A program made the translations under genes and the position numbers. A DNA stretch of 64,000 bases from Actinomycetota bacterium (GTDB taxonomy: Bacteria > Actinomycetota > Actinomycetes > S36-B12 > CAIYMF01). The DNA lies in contig JAPLAU010000013.1 in assembly GCA_026393115.1 (NCBI GenBank), positions 21,799 to 85,798 of the forward strand. Reading direction: 5' to 3'. Below the pieces are notes generated by a model, which was given only the letters and a program-made list of their open reading frames with translations, was not told where the DNA came from and did no database searches. Positions within the stretch are counted from its first letter, which is position 1. Each line of letters opens with the position of its first letter. This document shows, piece after piece, positions 25,357 through 33,393 of the stretch.

Positions 25357-25770
25357 GTGGCTTCTTCGACTCGACCGCTCACGGTCCTCCTGTATAGCAG
25401 CGACGCCAACTGCCGCGCGCAGGTGATCGCGGCTCTAGGACGTCGTCCCGCCCCCGAACTTCCTCGTGTTGAGTACATCGAAGTTGCGACCGAGCCAGTG
25501 GTCGCGCGACGCATGGCAGAGGGCGGTATTGACTTGGCCATCCTCGATGGCGAAGCCACCCCCGCCGGTGGCATGGGCGTGTGTCGGGCGCTCAAGGACG
25601 AAGTGTTCAAGTGCCCGCCGGTTTTGGTGCTGACCGGTCGCCCTCAGGACGCGTGGCTAGCCACGTGGTCTCGGGCTGACGGTGTGGTGCCGCATCCGCT
25701 TGACCCCGCTGTTCTTTCCGAGGCCGCTGCCTCGCTTCTGCGCAGTCGCGTTGCCGTCGCGACTGCCTGA
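25357..25770 (+). CDS. Degenerate response-regulator receiver protein
   Basis: 137-aa stand-alone receiver-like fold. The phosphoacceptor-position Asp survives in DLAILDGEATPAGGMG. The acidic pair of strand 1 is reduced (LLYSSDANCR) and the conserved Lys near the end is replaced (VVPHPLDP). I recognise the RALGRRPAPELP / VCRALKDEVFKCPPVLVL / GRPQDAWLATWSRAD pattern from actinobacterial proteins that sit next to trpD. It has no output domain. Probably a phosphorylation-independent pseudo-receiver. GTG start at 25357; trpD starts 20 nt after it and is likely co-transcribed. Confidence 0.78.
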   Translation: MASSTRPLTVLLYSSDANCRAQVIAALGRRPAPELPRVEYIEVATEPVVARRMAEGGIDLAILDGEATPAGGMGVCRALKDEVFKCPPVLVLTGRPQDAWLATWSRADGVVPHPLDPAVLSEAAASLLRSRVAVATA

Positions 25771-25790
25771 TTTCGCGCCCGCCTCAACTC

Positions 25791-26891
25791 ATGTCTGAGC
25801 CCATTCCCGTTCCGCAGGGCGATTCGTGGCCTGAGATTCTGACCGCACTCCTCGCGGGGCGGCACCTCACGCGTTCAAGTGCTGCATGGGCCATGGCGCA
25901 AGTGATGGAAGGAAACGCCTCGCCGTCGCAGATGGCGGCTTTTATTGTGGCGCTTCGTGCGAAAGGTGAAGACGCGGCCGAAGTAGGTGGCCTGGTCGAA
26001 ACGATGTTGGACCACGCCGTGCGCATTACCGTGACGCGACCCGCACTCGACATCGTGGGTACCGGTGGAGATCAGGCGCATATGGTCAACATCTCCACCA
26101 TGGCAGCTGTCGTGGCGGCTGCGGCCGGTGCACGTGTTGTGAAGCACGGAAATCGTGCGGCAAGTTCGCAGTGCGGATCGGCCGATGTGTTGGAGGCACT
26201 CGGCGTTGCCATCGATCTCGGTCCGGCTGGCGTCGTTGAGTGTGTGGACTCCCTCGGAATCGGATTCTGCTTCGCGCCTCGCTTTCACCCGGCGATGAGA
26301 CATGCGGCTCCCACTCGCCGTGAAATCGGAATTCCGACTGTCTTCAATGTGCTCGGTCCGCTTGCTAACCCGGCGTCACCCGCGGCCGCGCTCATTGGCT
26401 GCGCGGACGAGCGCCTTGGTTCAGTGATGGCGACCGTGTTGGCGCAGTCCGGTCAGCGCACGTTGGTGGTGCGGGGCGCCGACGGAATCGACGAAGTGAC
26501 TACTCACGGTGTGACCCAGGTGTGGGATGCGACCCGCGGTGATGAGTCAGTGGTGGATGGGCGCATTGACGCGCAGGCGTTGGGGATCGCGGTGCCGGAC
26601 GCGGCTGCCCTGCGCGGTGGCGACGCCGCCTACAACGCGCGCATTGCGCGAGATGTGCTGTCTGGAAGTACCGAGGGGACTCTTGCGGCGGTTCGCGATG
26701 CTGTGGCCTTGAATGCTGCAACCGCTCTGGTCGCAGATTCGGCGGCCCGAGGTGAACCGATCACAGGTGATCTGAACTCCCGAGTGGCCGAGCACCTCGT
26801 GCGTTCTTTCGATGCCATGGCATCGGGTGCCGCGGCCGATCTGCTCGACAGGTGGAGCGTTCTGTCAACGCAGGTGGCGACGGTTTCCTGA
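25791..26891 (+). CDS. trpD: Anthranilate phosphoribosyltransferase
   Basis: Second step of tryptophan synthesis: anthranilate + PRPP to phosphoribosylanthranilate. 366 aa. Motifs: DIVGTGGD (PRPP phosphate loop), NISTMAAVVAAAAG, KHGNRAASSQCGSADVLEALG, FCFAPRFHPAMRHA and FNVLGPLANP. Solitary trpD, away from trpE/C/B/A, as in mycobacteria. ATG at 25791. The stop codon is the first element of a 17-nt tandem array. Confidence 0.96.
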   Translation: MSEPIPVPQGDSWPEILTALLAGRHLTRSSAAWAMAQVMEGNASPSQMAAFIVALRAKGEDAAEVGGLVETMLDHAVRITVTRPALDIVGTGGDQAHMVNISTMAAVVAAAAGARVVKHGNRAASSQCGSADVLEALGVAIDLGPAGVVECVDSLGIGFCFAPRFHPAMRHAAPTRREIGIPTVFNVLGPLANPASPAAALIGCADERLGSVMATVLAQSGQRTLVVRGADGIDEVTTHGVTQVWDATRGDESVVDGRIDAQALGIAVPDAAALRGGDAAYNARIARDVLSGSTEGTLAAVRDAVALNAATALVADSAARGEPITGDLNSRVAEHLVRSFDAMASGAAADLLDRWSVLSTQVATVS

Positions 26892-26947
26892 GCACTGCGG
26901 TTTCCTGAGCACTGCGGTTTCCTAAGCACTGCGGTTTCCTGAGCACC
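26882..26947. repeat. 17-nt tandem repeat across the trpD stop
   Basis: Units GGTTTCCTGAGCACTGC at 26882 and 26899, GGTTTCCTAAGCACTGC at 26916, and a partial GGTTTCCTGAGCACC at 26933. The first copy encodes the last trpD codons and its TGA. The others follow tandemly in the 95-nt convergent spacer. Confidence 0.85.
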
Positions 26948-26986
26948 AGGTGCGTCTGATTCAGTTGAGTGTGGAACTGTTCGCCG

Positions 26987-28792
26987 TCAGGCGTTGGAAC
27001 GATACGTGGCGATTGGGCGAGAAACGGTGCTCCATCCGGTGGTGGGGCGCCCGAGCATCTGCTCAGGATCTCGCGTGGGAGTGACGACTACCTGCTGTAC
27101 GAGGCCGCCAGCGCCTAGGGCAGGGGAGCACCAGTCACCGGAAAGGTGTACGAGTCGAGTTCCGGGTGCTTCCAGCCAACGCAGCAACATTTCAGCCTCT
27201 TCGACTGCCGCACCATCATCGGGCGGCATCGCGGGCTGATCGGCGGTGAGGAGCAGCGCCTCAATGAGGGAATGGGGATCGGCTCCACGCGCGGCGGTGC
27301 CAGCGGCGACCAATCGCGCGTTTCGGATGATGTGAATCTGCCACCCTCGATCGTCGGTGGGGGCGGCCGCCACGATCTGATCAAGTGAGCGCAGCGACGC
27401 AAGTCGTTGGAATCGGGCGGCTCCTCGAATGAATGACGAGAGTCGATCACGCCACACGGCCGCATCTTCGAAGCGTTCATCGGCGACGAGCTGGGTGAGC
27501 CGTTGCTGCACCGCTTCAACAACCGGCCGAGGGTCGACGGTGATGGCGTGACGCGCGAGATCGGCAAGGACGGCGTAGTCGTCGGTGGACTGCTGCCCGG
27601 TACACGGAGCGCCACAACGACCCATGTCGGCAAGTGCGCACGCTGATCCCTGGGGGCTGCGCGGAGAAATGCGAGTGGTGCAGGTGCGAAGCGGAATGGC
27701 CTGTAGAAGGGCCTCGGTGGCGAGCTCGGCTGATGAGCGTGAGTTAAAGGGTCCGAGATAGGCGGCGCCGCGATCGGAGTCGTCGCGACAACCTCGCACG
27801 AGGGACAGTCGAGGAAATGCATCGGTGGTGAGTTTGAGCCAAACCACGCGCTCAGGATTCTTGGAGCGGCGGTTGTAGGCAGGTCGATGCTCAACGATCA
27901 GGCGCAATTCGCGAACGCACGCCTCGAGATCGCTGGAACAGGCGATGGCATCAACCCGATCGGTGATCGCGATCATCTCGGTCATCCGTCGCCGCGTTTC
28001 GCTGGCCGTGAAGTACGAACGCACGCGGGATCGGACCCGCCGTGACTTTCCGACGTAGAGCACGCGCCCACTGTGGTCTCGGAAAAGGTAGACACCGGGG
28101 GAGTCGGGCAGATTGTCGGCAAGATGACGCTTGTTGCGCTGTGCGCTGGAGACGCGACGGGTGACTCCGCTGAGTTCTTCAAGTGATTGCACACCGAGGC
28201 GACCGAGTCGTTCGAGGAGCGCATGCAACACATCAACCGTTGCGCGCGCGTCGTCGAGGGCCCGGTGAGTAGGGCTCGTGGTGGCGTGAAAGTGCGCGGC
28301 CAGCGTGGCGAGTTTGCAATTGGCAACTTCATCGCGCGGCAGCGTGGCACGAGCGATGCGTGCGGTGTCGAGAACGCTGAAGGTGGGCCACGGAATATCA
28401 AGGGATTCGCAGCCAGCACGCAGAAAGCCGATATCGAATGGTGCGTTGTGAGCGACGAGCACGCAACCGTGTGCGAATTCGAGGAAGGCGGGCAGGGCGG
28501 AACGTAGCGGCGGGGCTTCGACGAGCATCGCGTCAGTGATGCCGGTGAGTAGTGCAATGAACGGCGCGATGCTGACCCCAGGATTGACCAGCGTCTGAAA
28601 TTCGCCTAGTACCGCGCCGCCACGAATCTTGACCGCACCGATTTCAGTGATTCCGCAGTCAGCGGGTGAACCGCCGGTGGTCTCAAGGTCAACCACAACA
28701 AAGGTGACGTCGCGCAGGGGTGTGCCCAACTCGTCGAGAGTTGATTGCACGGCGACCGACATGACGTCCACGTTAGGAGTGGGGTGTGACAT
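26987..28792 (-). CDS. DEDDh exonuclease / GIY-YIG nuclease fusion
   Basis: 601-aa DNA-repair-type fusion. Residues ~25-190 are a DnaQ-like 3'-5' exonuclease: VVDLETTGGSP (DxE), HNAPFDIGFL and HRALDDARAT (HxxxxD). Residues ~225-310 are a GIY-YIG endonuclease domain as in UvrC/Cho: DSPGVYLFRD, VLYVGKSRRVRSRVRSYF, and Glu in RLIVEHRPAYNRR. The remainder resembles UvrC beyond the GIY-YIG domain (ALADMGRCGAPCTG, a UvrB-binding-like segment) but lacks the RNase H-like and HhH domains. Matches mycobacterial Rv2191 in architecture. ATG 28792 or a nearby internal ATG (MSVAVQ). Confidence 0.9.
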   Translation of the reverse strand: MSHPTPNVDVMSVAVQSTLDELGTPLRDVTFVVVDLETTGGSPADCGITEIGAVKIRGGAVLGEFQTLVNPGVSIAPFIALLTGITDAMLVEAPPLRSALPAFLEFAHGCVLVAHNAPFDIGFLRAGCESLDIPWPTFSVLDTARIARATLPRDEVANCKLATLAAHFHATTSPTHRALDDARATVDVLHALLERLGRLGVQSLEELSGVTRRVSSAQRNKRHLADNLPDSPGVYLFRDHSGRVLYVGKSRRVRSRVRSYFTASETRRRMTEMIAITDRVDAIACSSDLEACVRELRLIVEHRPAYNRRSKNPERVVWLKLTTDAFPRLSLVRGCRDDSDRGAAYLGPFNSRSSAELATEALLQAIPLRTCTTRISPRSPQGSACALADMGRCGAPCTGQQSTDDYAVLADLARHAITVDPRPVVEAVQQRLTQLVADERFEDAAVWRDRLSSFIRGAARFQRLASLRSLDQIVAAAPTDDRGWQIHIIRNARLVAAGTAARGADPHSLIEALLLTADQPAMPPDDGAAVEEAEMLLRWLEAPGTRLVHLSGDWCSPALGAGGLVQQVVVTPTRDPEQMLGRPTTGWSTVSRPIATYRSNA

Positions 28793-28931
28793 GGGCGCGC
28801 ACCGACGCGCGTGAGGGCGTCGCTAAATGAATGTCGCCGATTCACGCAGGAGGGAGTCGGCAGTGTCAGACCCTTCTTCTAACGTTCGATTTACGACGCG
28901 GGTCCCCTCCCGCAGGTCCCTGGAGGTCCAC

Positions 28932-29234
28932 GTGAACGATCAGTCTCAAGCCCGCAGCCTTAGCCTTCCTATGCTGTCCATCGGAGGCGGCCTCGCTGCC
29001 GGGTCACAGCTTGGCGGCGAACCGTCACTGGTGATCGACTGTGCGCAGTGCACTGCCCGGCCGGTGGGGTGTAGCGACTGTGTGGTCAGTTTCCTCTTGG
29101 CTGACCCCGCCGAGTGCGGCACTGATCTCGATGCTGCCGAGGTGGCGGCTTTGGCCGTGTTGGCCGACTCCGGTCTGGTCCCGCCGCTTCGGTTGATGTC
29201 TGACCGTGCGCCAGCCGAGCGCCCCGCACACTGA
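28932..29234 (+). CDS. Small conserved Cys-rich protein
   Basis: 100-aa protein whose core is VIDCAQCTARPVGCSDCVVSF: four cysteines in C-x2-C...C-x2-C spacing, suggesting a bound metal. LDAAEVAALAVLADSGLVPPLRL follows. This core is familiar from actinobacterial genomes, without known function. GTG at 28932 is chosen because GGAGG lies six bases before it; the in-frame ATG at 28827 lacks such a signal. It is divergent from the nuclease gene and 28 nt upstream of the lipoprotein gene, so the two may be co-transcribed. Confidence 0.7.
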   Translation: MNDQSQARSLSLPMLSIGGGLAAGSQLGGEPSLVIDCAQCTARPVGCSDCVVSFLLADPAECGTDLDAAEVAALAVLADSGLVPPLRLMSDRAPAERPAH

Positions 29235-29262
29235 ACGAACTGTTTCGGGTTAGCGTGGTGCA

Positions 29263-30603
29263 GTGACTCGCCGCGCCGACTCTGCTGCTGGCGCACTCGT
29301 GTGCGCCCTGCTGGTGAGTTGTCTGGTGGCGGCCTGTTCGGTGGTGCCTCAGGTGTCGCCAGGTTCGAATGCGTCACCTAGCCTTCCCGCAGCGTCGGGT
29401 GTGCCCGGTCGCACGCTGGCGGGCGACATTCCCACAGTTGATCAGCGAACCGAGTCAGATTCGGCCTCAATCGCGATCGCTGAAGCCCTGAGTGCACGGG
29501 CTGCTGCCGTGCTTTCGGGTAACGAAGCCGCGTTTCTCGCGACTGTCGATCGTTCACGACCTGCCTCGCTGAGCGATGCTCGCCGCATGTGGAAGCGCAT
29601 TGCGGTGGTTCCGTGGGCACAGTGGCGTTATGAAATCGTTGACAGCGGGTCGGCCTCCACCTCGACTGAAATGCGCCTGATCACTGTGGTGTTGCACGAT
29701 CGAATTGAGGGAGTCGATTCGGCCGATTCACTCGCGCAGGAGTCGCTGCAGATGGTGGCAACGAATGCGGGCTGGAAAGTGCGAAACGAGTCGTCGGTGA
29801 ATGCCGAACTTCCGTGGGAGGCCGGTGACTTGTCAATCGCTCGCGCCGGTGAAGTCGTGGCGCTGGGCGTGGGTGATGTCCCGCAGGATGAACTCGAAGA
29901 AGTGGCGGCACGTGAGCGTGCCGCAATGTCTGATGTGACCGCACTACTGGGCAGGCGACAGGTGACGGGCGGACCTCTGGTGGTCGTACCAGAAGACACG
30001 GAAATGATGGCTCGACTCCTTGATCGTCCCGAATCCGCGCTGCAGCAGGTGGCCGCTGTCACGACGACGTCTGCCGCCGAGAACCAGTCGGGTGCTGACC
30101 GAGTGTGGCTGAGTCGATCGGTTTTCGATGCGCAGCCACCACTGGGTCGAATGATTGTGCTGCGCCACGAATCGACCCACGTGGTGCTGCGGTCTGCAAG
30201 TACGTCGTCGACACCCCTCTGGCTTGAGGAGGGGATTGCCGAATTTGTCGGATACCACGGCAGTGGTGTGCGGCTGTCGACTGCTGCCGCCGACTTGTTC
30301 ACCGACGTGAACAACGGCAACCTGCCATCCGCTTTGCCCACGTCAGATGCCTTTGATGGAGCCAACCCACACCTCGCGCGCGATTATCACGCTGCCTGGA
30401 CGTTGTGCCTCTGGCTTGCTGATCGGCTGGGCGTCGACGGACTGGTTGCCTTCTACGATCAGGTCGCGTCCGGCCCCGCCACCGACTCGGAGAAGAACGT
30501 GGATGCGGCGCTGCGCTCGTTGTCCTTGAGTCGAAGCACCCTCGTGCAGCGTTGGCGAACCGCCTTGAGTAACTGGGCAACCGAGGGTCACCTGCGCGCC
30601 TGA
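29263..30603 (+). CDS. Lipoprotein with HExxH metallopeptidase-like motif
   Basis: 446 aa. Signal peptide with lipobox LVAACS near residue 25. The middle region (about 60-190) resembles a cone-shaped SnoaL/NTF2-like assay of alternating strands but is not assigned. A zinc-protease-like core follows: IVLRHESTHVVLR (HExxH) near residue 305 and LWLEEGIAEFVGY (second Glu) about 25 residues later, the arrangement of gluzincins of the 'peptidase MA' type. Catalysis is inferred from these motifs only. GTG at 29263. Exported and membrane-tethered. Confidence 0.78.
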   Translation: MTRRADSAAGALVCALLVSCLVAACSVVPQVSPGSNASPSLPAASGVPGRTLAGDIPTVDQRTESDSASIAIAEALSARAAAVLSGNEAAFLATVDRSRPASLSDARRMWKRIAVVPWAQWRYEIVDSGSASTSTEMRLITVVLHDRIEGVDSADSLAQESLQMVATNAGWKVRNESSVNAELPWEAGDLSIARAGEVVALGVGDVPQDELEEVAARERAAMSDVTALLGRRQVTGGPLVVVPEDTEMMARLLDRPESALQQVAAVTTTSAAENQSGADRVWLSRSVFDAQPPLGRMIVLRHESTHVVLRSASTSSTPLWLEEGIAEFVGYHGSGVRLSTAAADLFTDVNNGNLPSALPTSDAFDGANPHLARDYHAAWTLCLWLADRLGVDGLVAFYDQVASGPATDSEKNVDAALRSLSLSRSTLVQRWRTALSNWATEGHLRA

Positions 30604-30833
30604 TTCGCTCGGTTGCGATCCGCAAATGCCCGCAGGTTGCTTTCGGCACAATCAGAGCGACCCGCGACCGGGTGACTGCCCCGCGCTGTCGGAAGGGATG
30701 CGGGTCACCCGCTTCTGTGATGGTGTGGCCGACACAGTCAGGAACTGTGGAGAACGGCTCGCGGTGGAACATCGACGCGGCACTCTTGTTCGGCAGCCTC
30801 ACCGTGAGGCGGCGACGACCCACGGGAGAAACC
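30604..30833 (+). other. Structured leader upstream of the Flp pilin gene
   Basis: No protein-like ORF. Several hairpins are visible: GACCCGC (from 30659) with the later GCGGGTC, ACAGT-CAGGA-ACTGT, and CCTCA-CCG-TGAGG shortly before the ribosome-binding site GGGAGAA. This suggests a long structured 5' UTR or an unrecognised RNA. I compared it with the c-di-GMP-I and c-di-AMP riboswitch cores from memory and saw no match. Confidence 0.35.
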
Positions 30834-31016
30834 ATGATGAATCGAATTCGCACCACGCTTCGCCGCGATGCGGGCGCATCAGCCGTCGAATACGGACTGC
30901 TGATTGCCGCGGTTGCCGCCGTTATCGCAGGAGTTGTCTTCCTGCTCGGTGGCAAGGTCAAAACTGCCTTCAGTCAAGCCTGCACCTCGATCAGCACGCC
31001 GTCGTCAACGTGTTAG
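30834..31016 (+). CDS. flp: Flp/type IVb pilin
   Basis: 60-aa prepilin. The basic leader (MMNRIRTTLRRDAG) ends at the processing site G/ASAVEYGLL, with Glu at +5 and Tyr at +6 as in Flp pilins. The hydrophobic assembly helix (LLIAAVAAVIAGVVFLLG) and a short polar tail follow. The tail holds two cysteines ten residues apart, the last at the C-terminus, which could form a disulfide. ATG at 30834 with GGGAGAA upstream. The assembly genes are on the opposite strand beyond the two-component pair. Confidence 0.93.
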   Translation: MMNRIRTTLRRDAGASAVEYGLLIAAVAAVIAGVVFLLGGKVKTAFSQACTSISTPSSTC

Positions 31017-31048
31017 CTCACCTCTGACGGATGTGGCTGGGCAACGGT

Positions 31049-31690
31049 CTAAATCGTGGCCTCTCCCTGCTTAAGCAGTCCGAGGCGCAAGGCCGTCATC
31101 AGTGCCTGCGCTCGGTTGCCGGCTCCGAGTTTGTCGTAAAGCTTGGAAATGTGGGTCTTGGTCGTTGATTCGGAGATGTACAACTGCTTGGAAATCTGGG
31201 CGACCCCCAAGCCTTCAGCCAAGAGGTCAAGTACCTCTCGTTCACGCGGGCTGAGTTGGGGTCCACTGGGGGACATGCGGCGTTTCATCGCCTCGGAAAG
31301 ATCGCTGGCGGTGAAGGCGCGCGGTGATGCTGCCGCGTGCCTCGCCGCCGCGACCACGTCGTCGGCCGGAGCATTCTTCGGAACGAAAGCGCTGGCACCT
31401 GCGTCGAGCGCTTCGAAAAGTTGCTCGTCCCCGGCGTACATGGTGAGCATGACGATTCCGAGTTCGGGGTTTTCAAGCCGTGCCGAGCGCGCGAGGTCGG
31501 CGCCGCTGCCATCGGGGAGGCGCACGTCGAGAATCACCACTCGCGGTTCGACCAAAGTGATGAGGCGTTGGGCATCGGCGACGGTGGCGGCTTCCCCGAC
31601 CACCTCGAATTCACCGTCTCGCTCGAATGCGCGACGTAGTCCCTGACGGATGAGGTCATGGTCGTCGACGATGAGAACTGTGATGCTCAC
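31049..31690 (-). CDS. NarL/FixJ-family response regulator
   Basis: 213 aa. Receiver domain (residues 1-120) with phosphoacceptor Asp in VVILDVRLPDGSG, acidic DD in IVDDHDL and Lys in FVPKNAPAD. C-terminal LuxR-type HTH (about 145-205): LSPREREVLDLLAEG, ISESTTKTHISKLYDKLG. Starts at GTG 31690, overlapping the kinase stop by 4 nt (GTGA), so it is co-expressed with that kinase. Its position between flp and the tad genes suggests control of pilus expression, an inference. Confidence 0.93.
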   Translation of the reverse strand: MSITVLIVDDHDLIRQGLRRAFERDGEFEVVGEAATVADAQRLITLVEPRVVILDVRLPDGSGADLARSARLENPELGIVMLTMYAGDEQLFEALDAGASAFVPKNAPADDVVAAARHAAASPRAFTASDLSEAMKRRMSPSGPQLSPREREVLDLLAEGLGVAQISKQLYISESTTKTHISKLYDKLGAGNRAQALMTALRLGLLKQGEATI

Positions 31691-33309
31691 GTACTGCCCC
31701 TCTCGAGAGCGTGCAATTGCGAGTTGGAAAGTTCACCGAGCACGGCCTCAACGACCGTACCGCCGCCACCACGTGGGCGGAATTCAAGGGAGGCGCCGAT
31801 CCGCGAGGCCCGCTCGCGCATGATCTCGAGTCCGAAACTGTCATCGCGTGCACTACCCAGCCCGATACCGTCGTCGGACACCTGAAGAAAGGCATGCGGC
31901 GGTTCGACCCGTAGCTCAACCCAGAGATTGCGTGCCTGCGCGTGGCGACGTGCGTTCGTGATTGCTTCCTGTGCGATTCGCAGCAGCTCGGTTTCAGTTT
32001 CGATGCCGAGGCGGCGAACATCTTCGTCTAACAAGAGGTGCACGGTAAGACCTGCCAATGCTCCGACCTGCCGTACGTAGTCACTCAGCGCCGTGCCAAG
32101 CCCGGTGCTCGGCTCCACTTGGCTGCGCAAGTCGAAGATCGACAAGCGCAATTCCGAAACCATGCGGGTGATCTCGGCCCGCACGTCACTGAGATCTGAG
32201 CGGGTGGCGTCGTCGGTTGTACTGCGGGTGAGTTCGTCGACAAGGAACCCCAGGCCCGCAAGTTCCTGAGCGATGCCATCGTGAATCTCGCGAGAAAGAC
32301 GGCGACGTTCTTCGACAGTGGCCCAGGCACGCATGTCGCTAAACAATCGACCGGTGTCCAGCCGAAGTGCGGTGTCGTCGACGCGTTGGGAGATGAGTTG
32401 CTGTTCGTCGTCGCTGAAGGGTGCCGTGCTGCGACTCACTCCGACAACCCCGATGCAACGCGATCCCAACTGCAGGGGCGCGAGCATGGTGTGTCCCGCA
32501 GACTCATCGAGTCGGCGCGGGAACGTGACAGCACCGGCGCAGTTGAGGGCCTCCTGCCACGGACCGGTTGGTGCGCCTGCACCCCACATCGCGCGATCAG
32601 CGCCCACGCTGGCAAGGGGTGCCAATCGACCACTTTCAGTCAGGCCCGACACGATGGCCTGTTCTGCCCCCACTTCATCGCGCAGTTCGGTCAGTAACGA
32701 TGCGGCGATTCCGATTTCATCGAAGCCGGTCGGAAGAGTGCGCGCGAGGTCGCGCAATTGGGTGAGGAGGCGGTTCGCCTCGAGGTATTCGTTGCTTCCG
32801 GCGATTGCGCGCAGCGTCGACCAACGGCCCCACGCGCCAACCAGACCCACTGCCAGTCCGAGACCCACCCACTGAATGAGAGCGGCGCGGTCGCTGACTG
32901 AGCCGAGGGAACCGGCGACTCCTCGAACGATGACCAGCGATGCGGCTGTGATGGCGGAGGTCAAGAGTGTGGCAACGACACCGCGAAGAAGGCCGGCGGC
33001 AAGGGGAGGCACGAGGAGGTACAGCAGGAGCGGGTCGGGAAGGCTCGGGACGGACGCGACCACCGAAGCGGCCAATGCCGCTTCGATCATGGGGCTGACA
33101 GCACTCCACGTCGGACGCAGCGGCAGGCTCATGATTCCGGCCAGACCGGTCAATGCCAGCAGGGGAATGACGAGTTCGGTGAGTGCTCCCGAGGCGAGGG
33201 CGATCAGCCAACACAGAGTAAGAACGGCGGCTCGCGAGAGCAGCACCATGCGACGACTCCACGCTGGCAGTTCGCTGTGCTGCCCACGCAACCGAGTTCT
33301 CACGTCCAT
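31687..33309 (-). CDS. Sensor histidine kinase with GAF domain
   Basis: 540 aa. N-terminal membrane region of about five or six helices (residues 22-150) with very short loops; a GAF-like domain (about 180-320). The HisKA_3 dimerisation helix has phospho-His in SREIHDGIAQELAGLG (near 343). A HATPase domain follows: EAITNARRHAQ, VSDDGIGLG (near 490) and GGTVVEAVLG. NarX/DesK-type kinase whose partner is the overlapping response regulator. 84 nt separate it from tadC upstream, so it may be read through from the tad operon. Confidence 0.92.
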   Translation of the reverse strand: MDVRTRLRGQHSELPAWSRRMVLLSRAAVLTLCWLIALASGALTELVIPLLALTGLAGIMSLPLRPTWSAVSPMIEAALAASVVASVPSLPDPLLLYLLVPPLAAGLLRGVVATLLTSAITAASLVIVRGVAGSLGSVSDRAALIQWVGLGLAVGLVGAWGRWSTLRAIAGSNEYLEANRLLTQLRDLARTLPTGFDEIGIAASLLTELRDEVGAEQAIVSGLTESGRLAPLASVGADRAMWGAGAPTGPWQEALNCAGAVTFPRRLDESAGHTMLAPLQLGSRCIGVVGVSRSTAPFSDDEQQLISQRVDDTALRLDTGRLFSDMRAWATVEERRRLSREIHDGIAQELAGLGFLVDELTRSTTDDATRSDLSDVRAEITRMVSELRLSIFDLRSQVEPSTGLGTALSDYVRQVGALAGLTVHLLLDEDVRRLGIETETELLRIAQEAITNARRHAQARNLWVELRVEPPHAFLQVSDDGIGLGSARDDSFGLEIMRERASRIGASLEFRPRGGGGTVVEAVLGELSNSQLHALERGST

Positions 33310-33393
33310 CAGGATGACACCGTCTGGTCCCTATGGACAGGTGCGGTAGGTCGATCGGTGAGTCGCGGCGCCCGACCGGGCACCTCCGACGGG

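Noticed and set aside
30604..30833. c-di-GMP or c-di-AMP riboswitch before flp
   Set aside because: Attractive because of the pilus gene, but neither conserved core could be found in the sequence; kept only as an unidentified structured leader.
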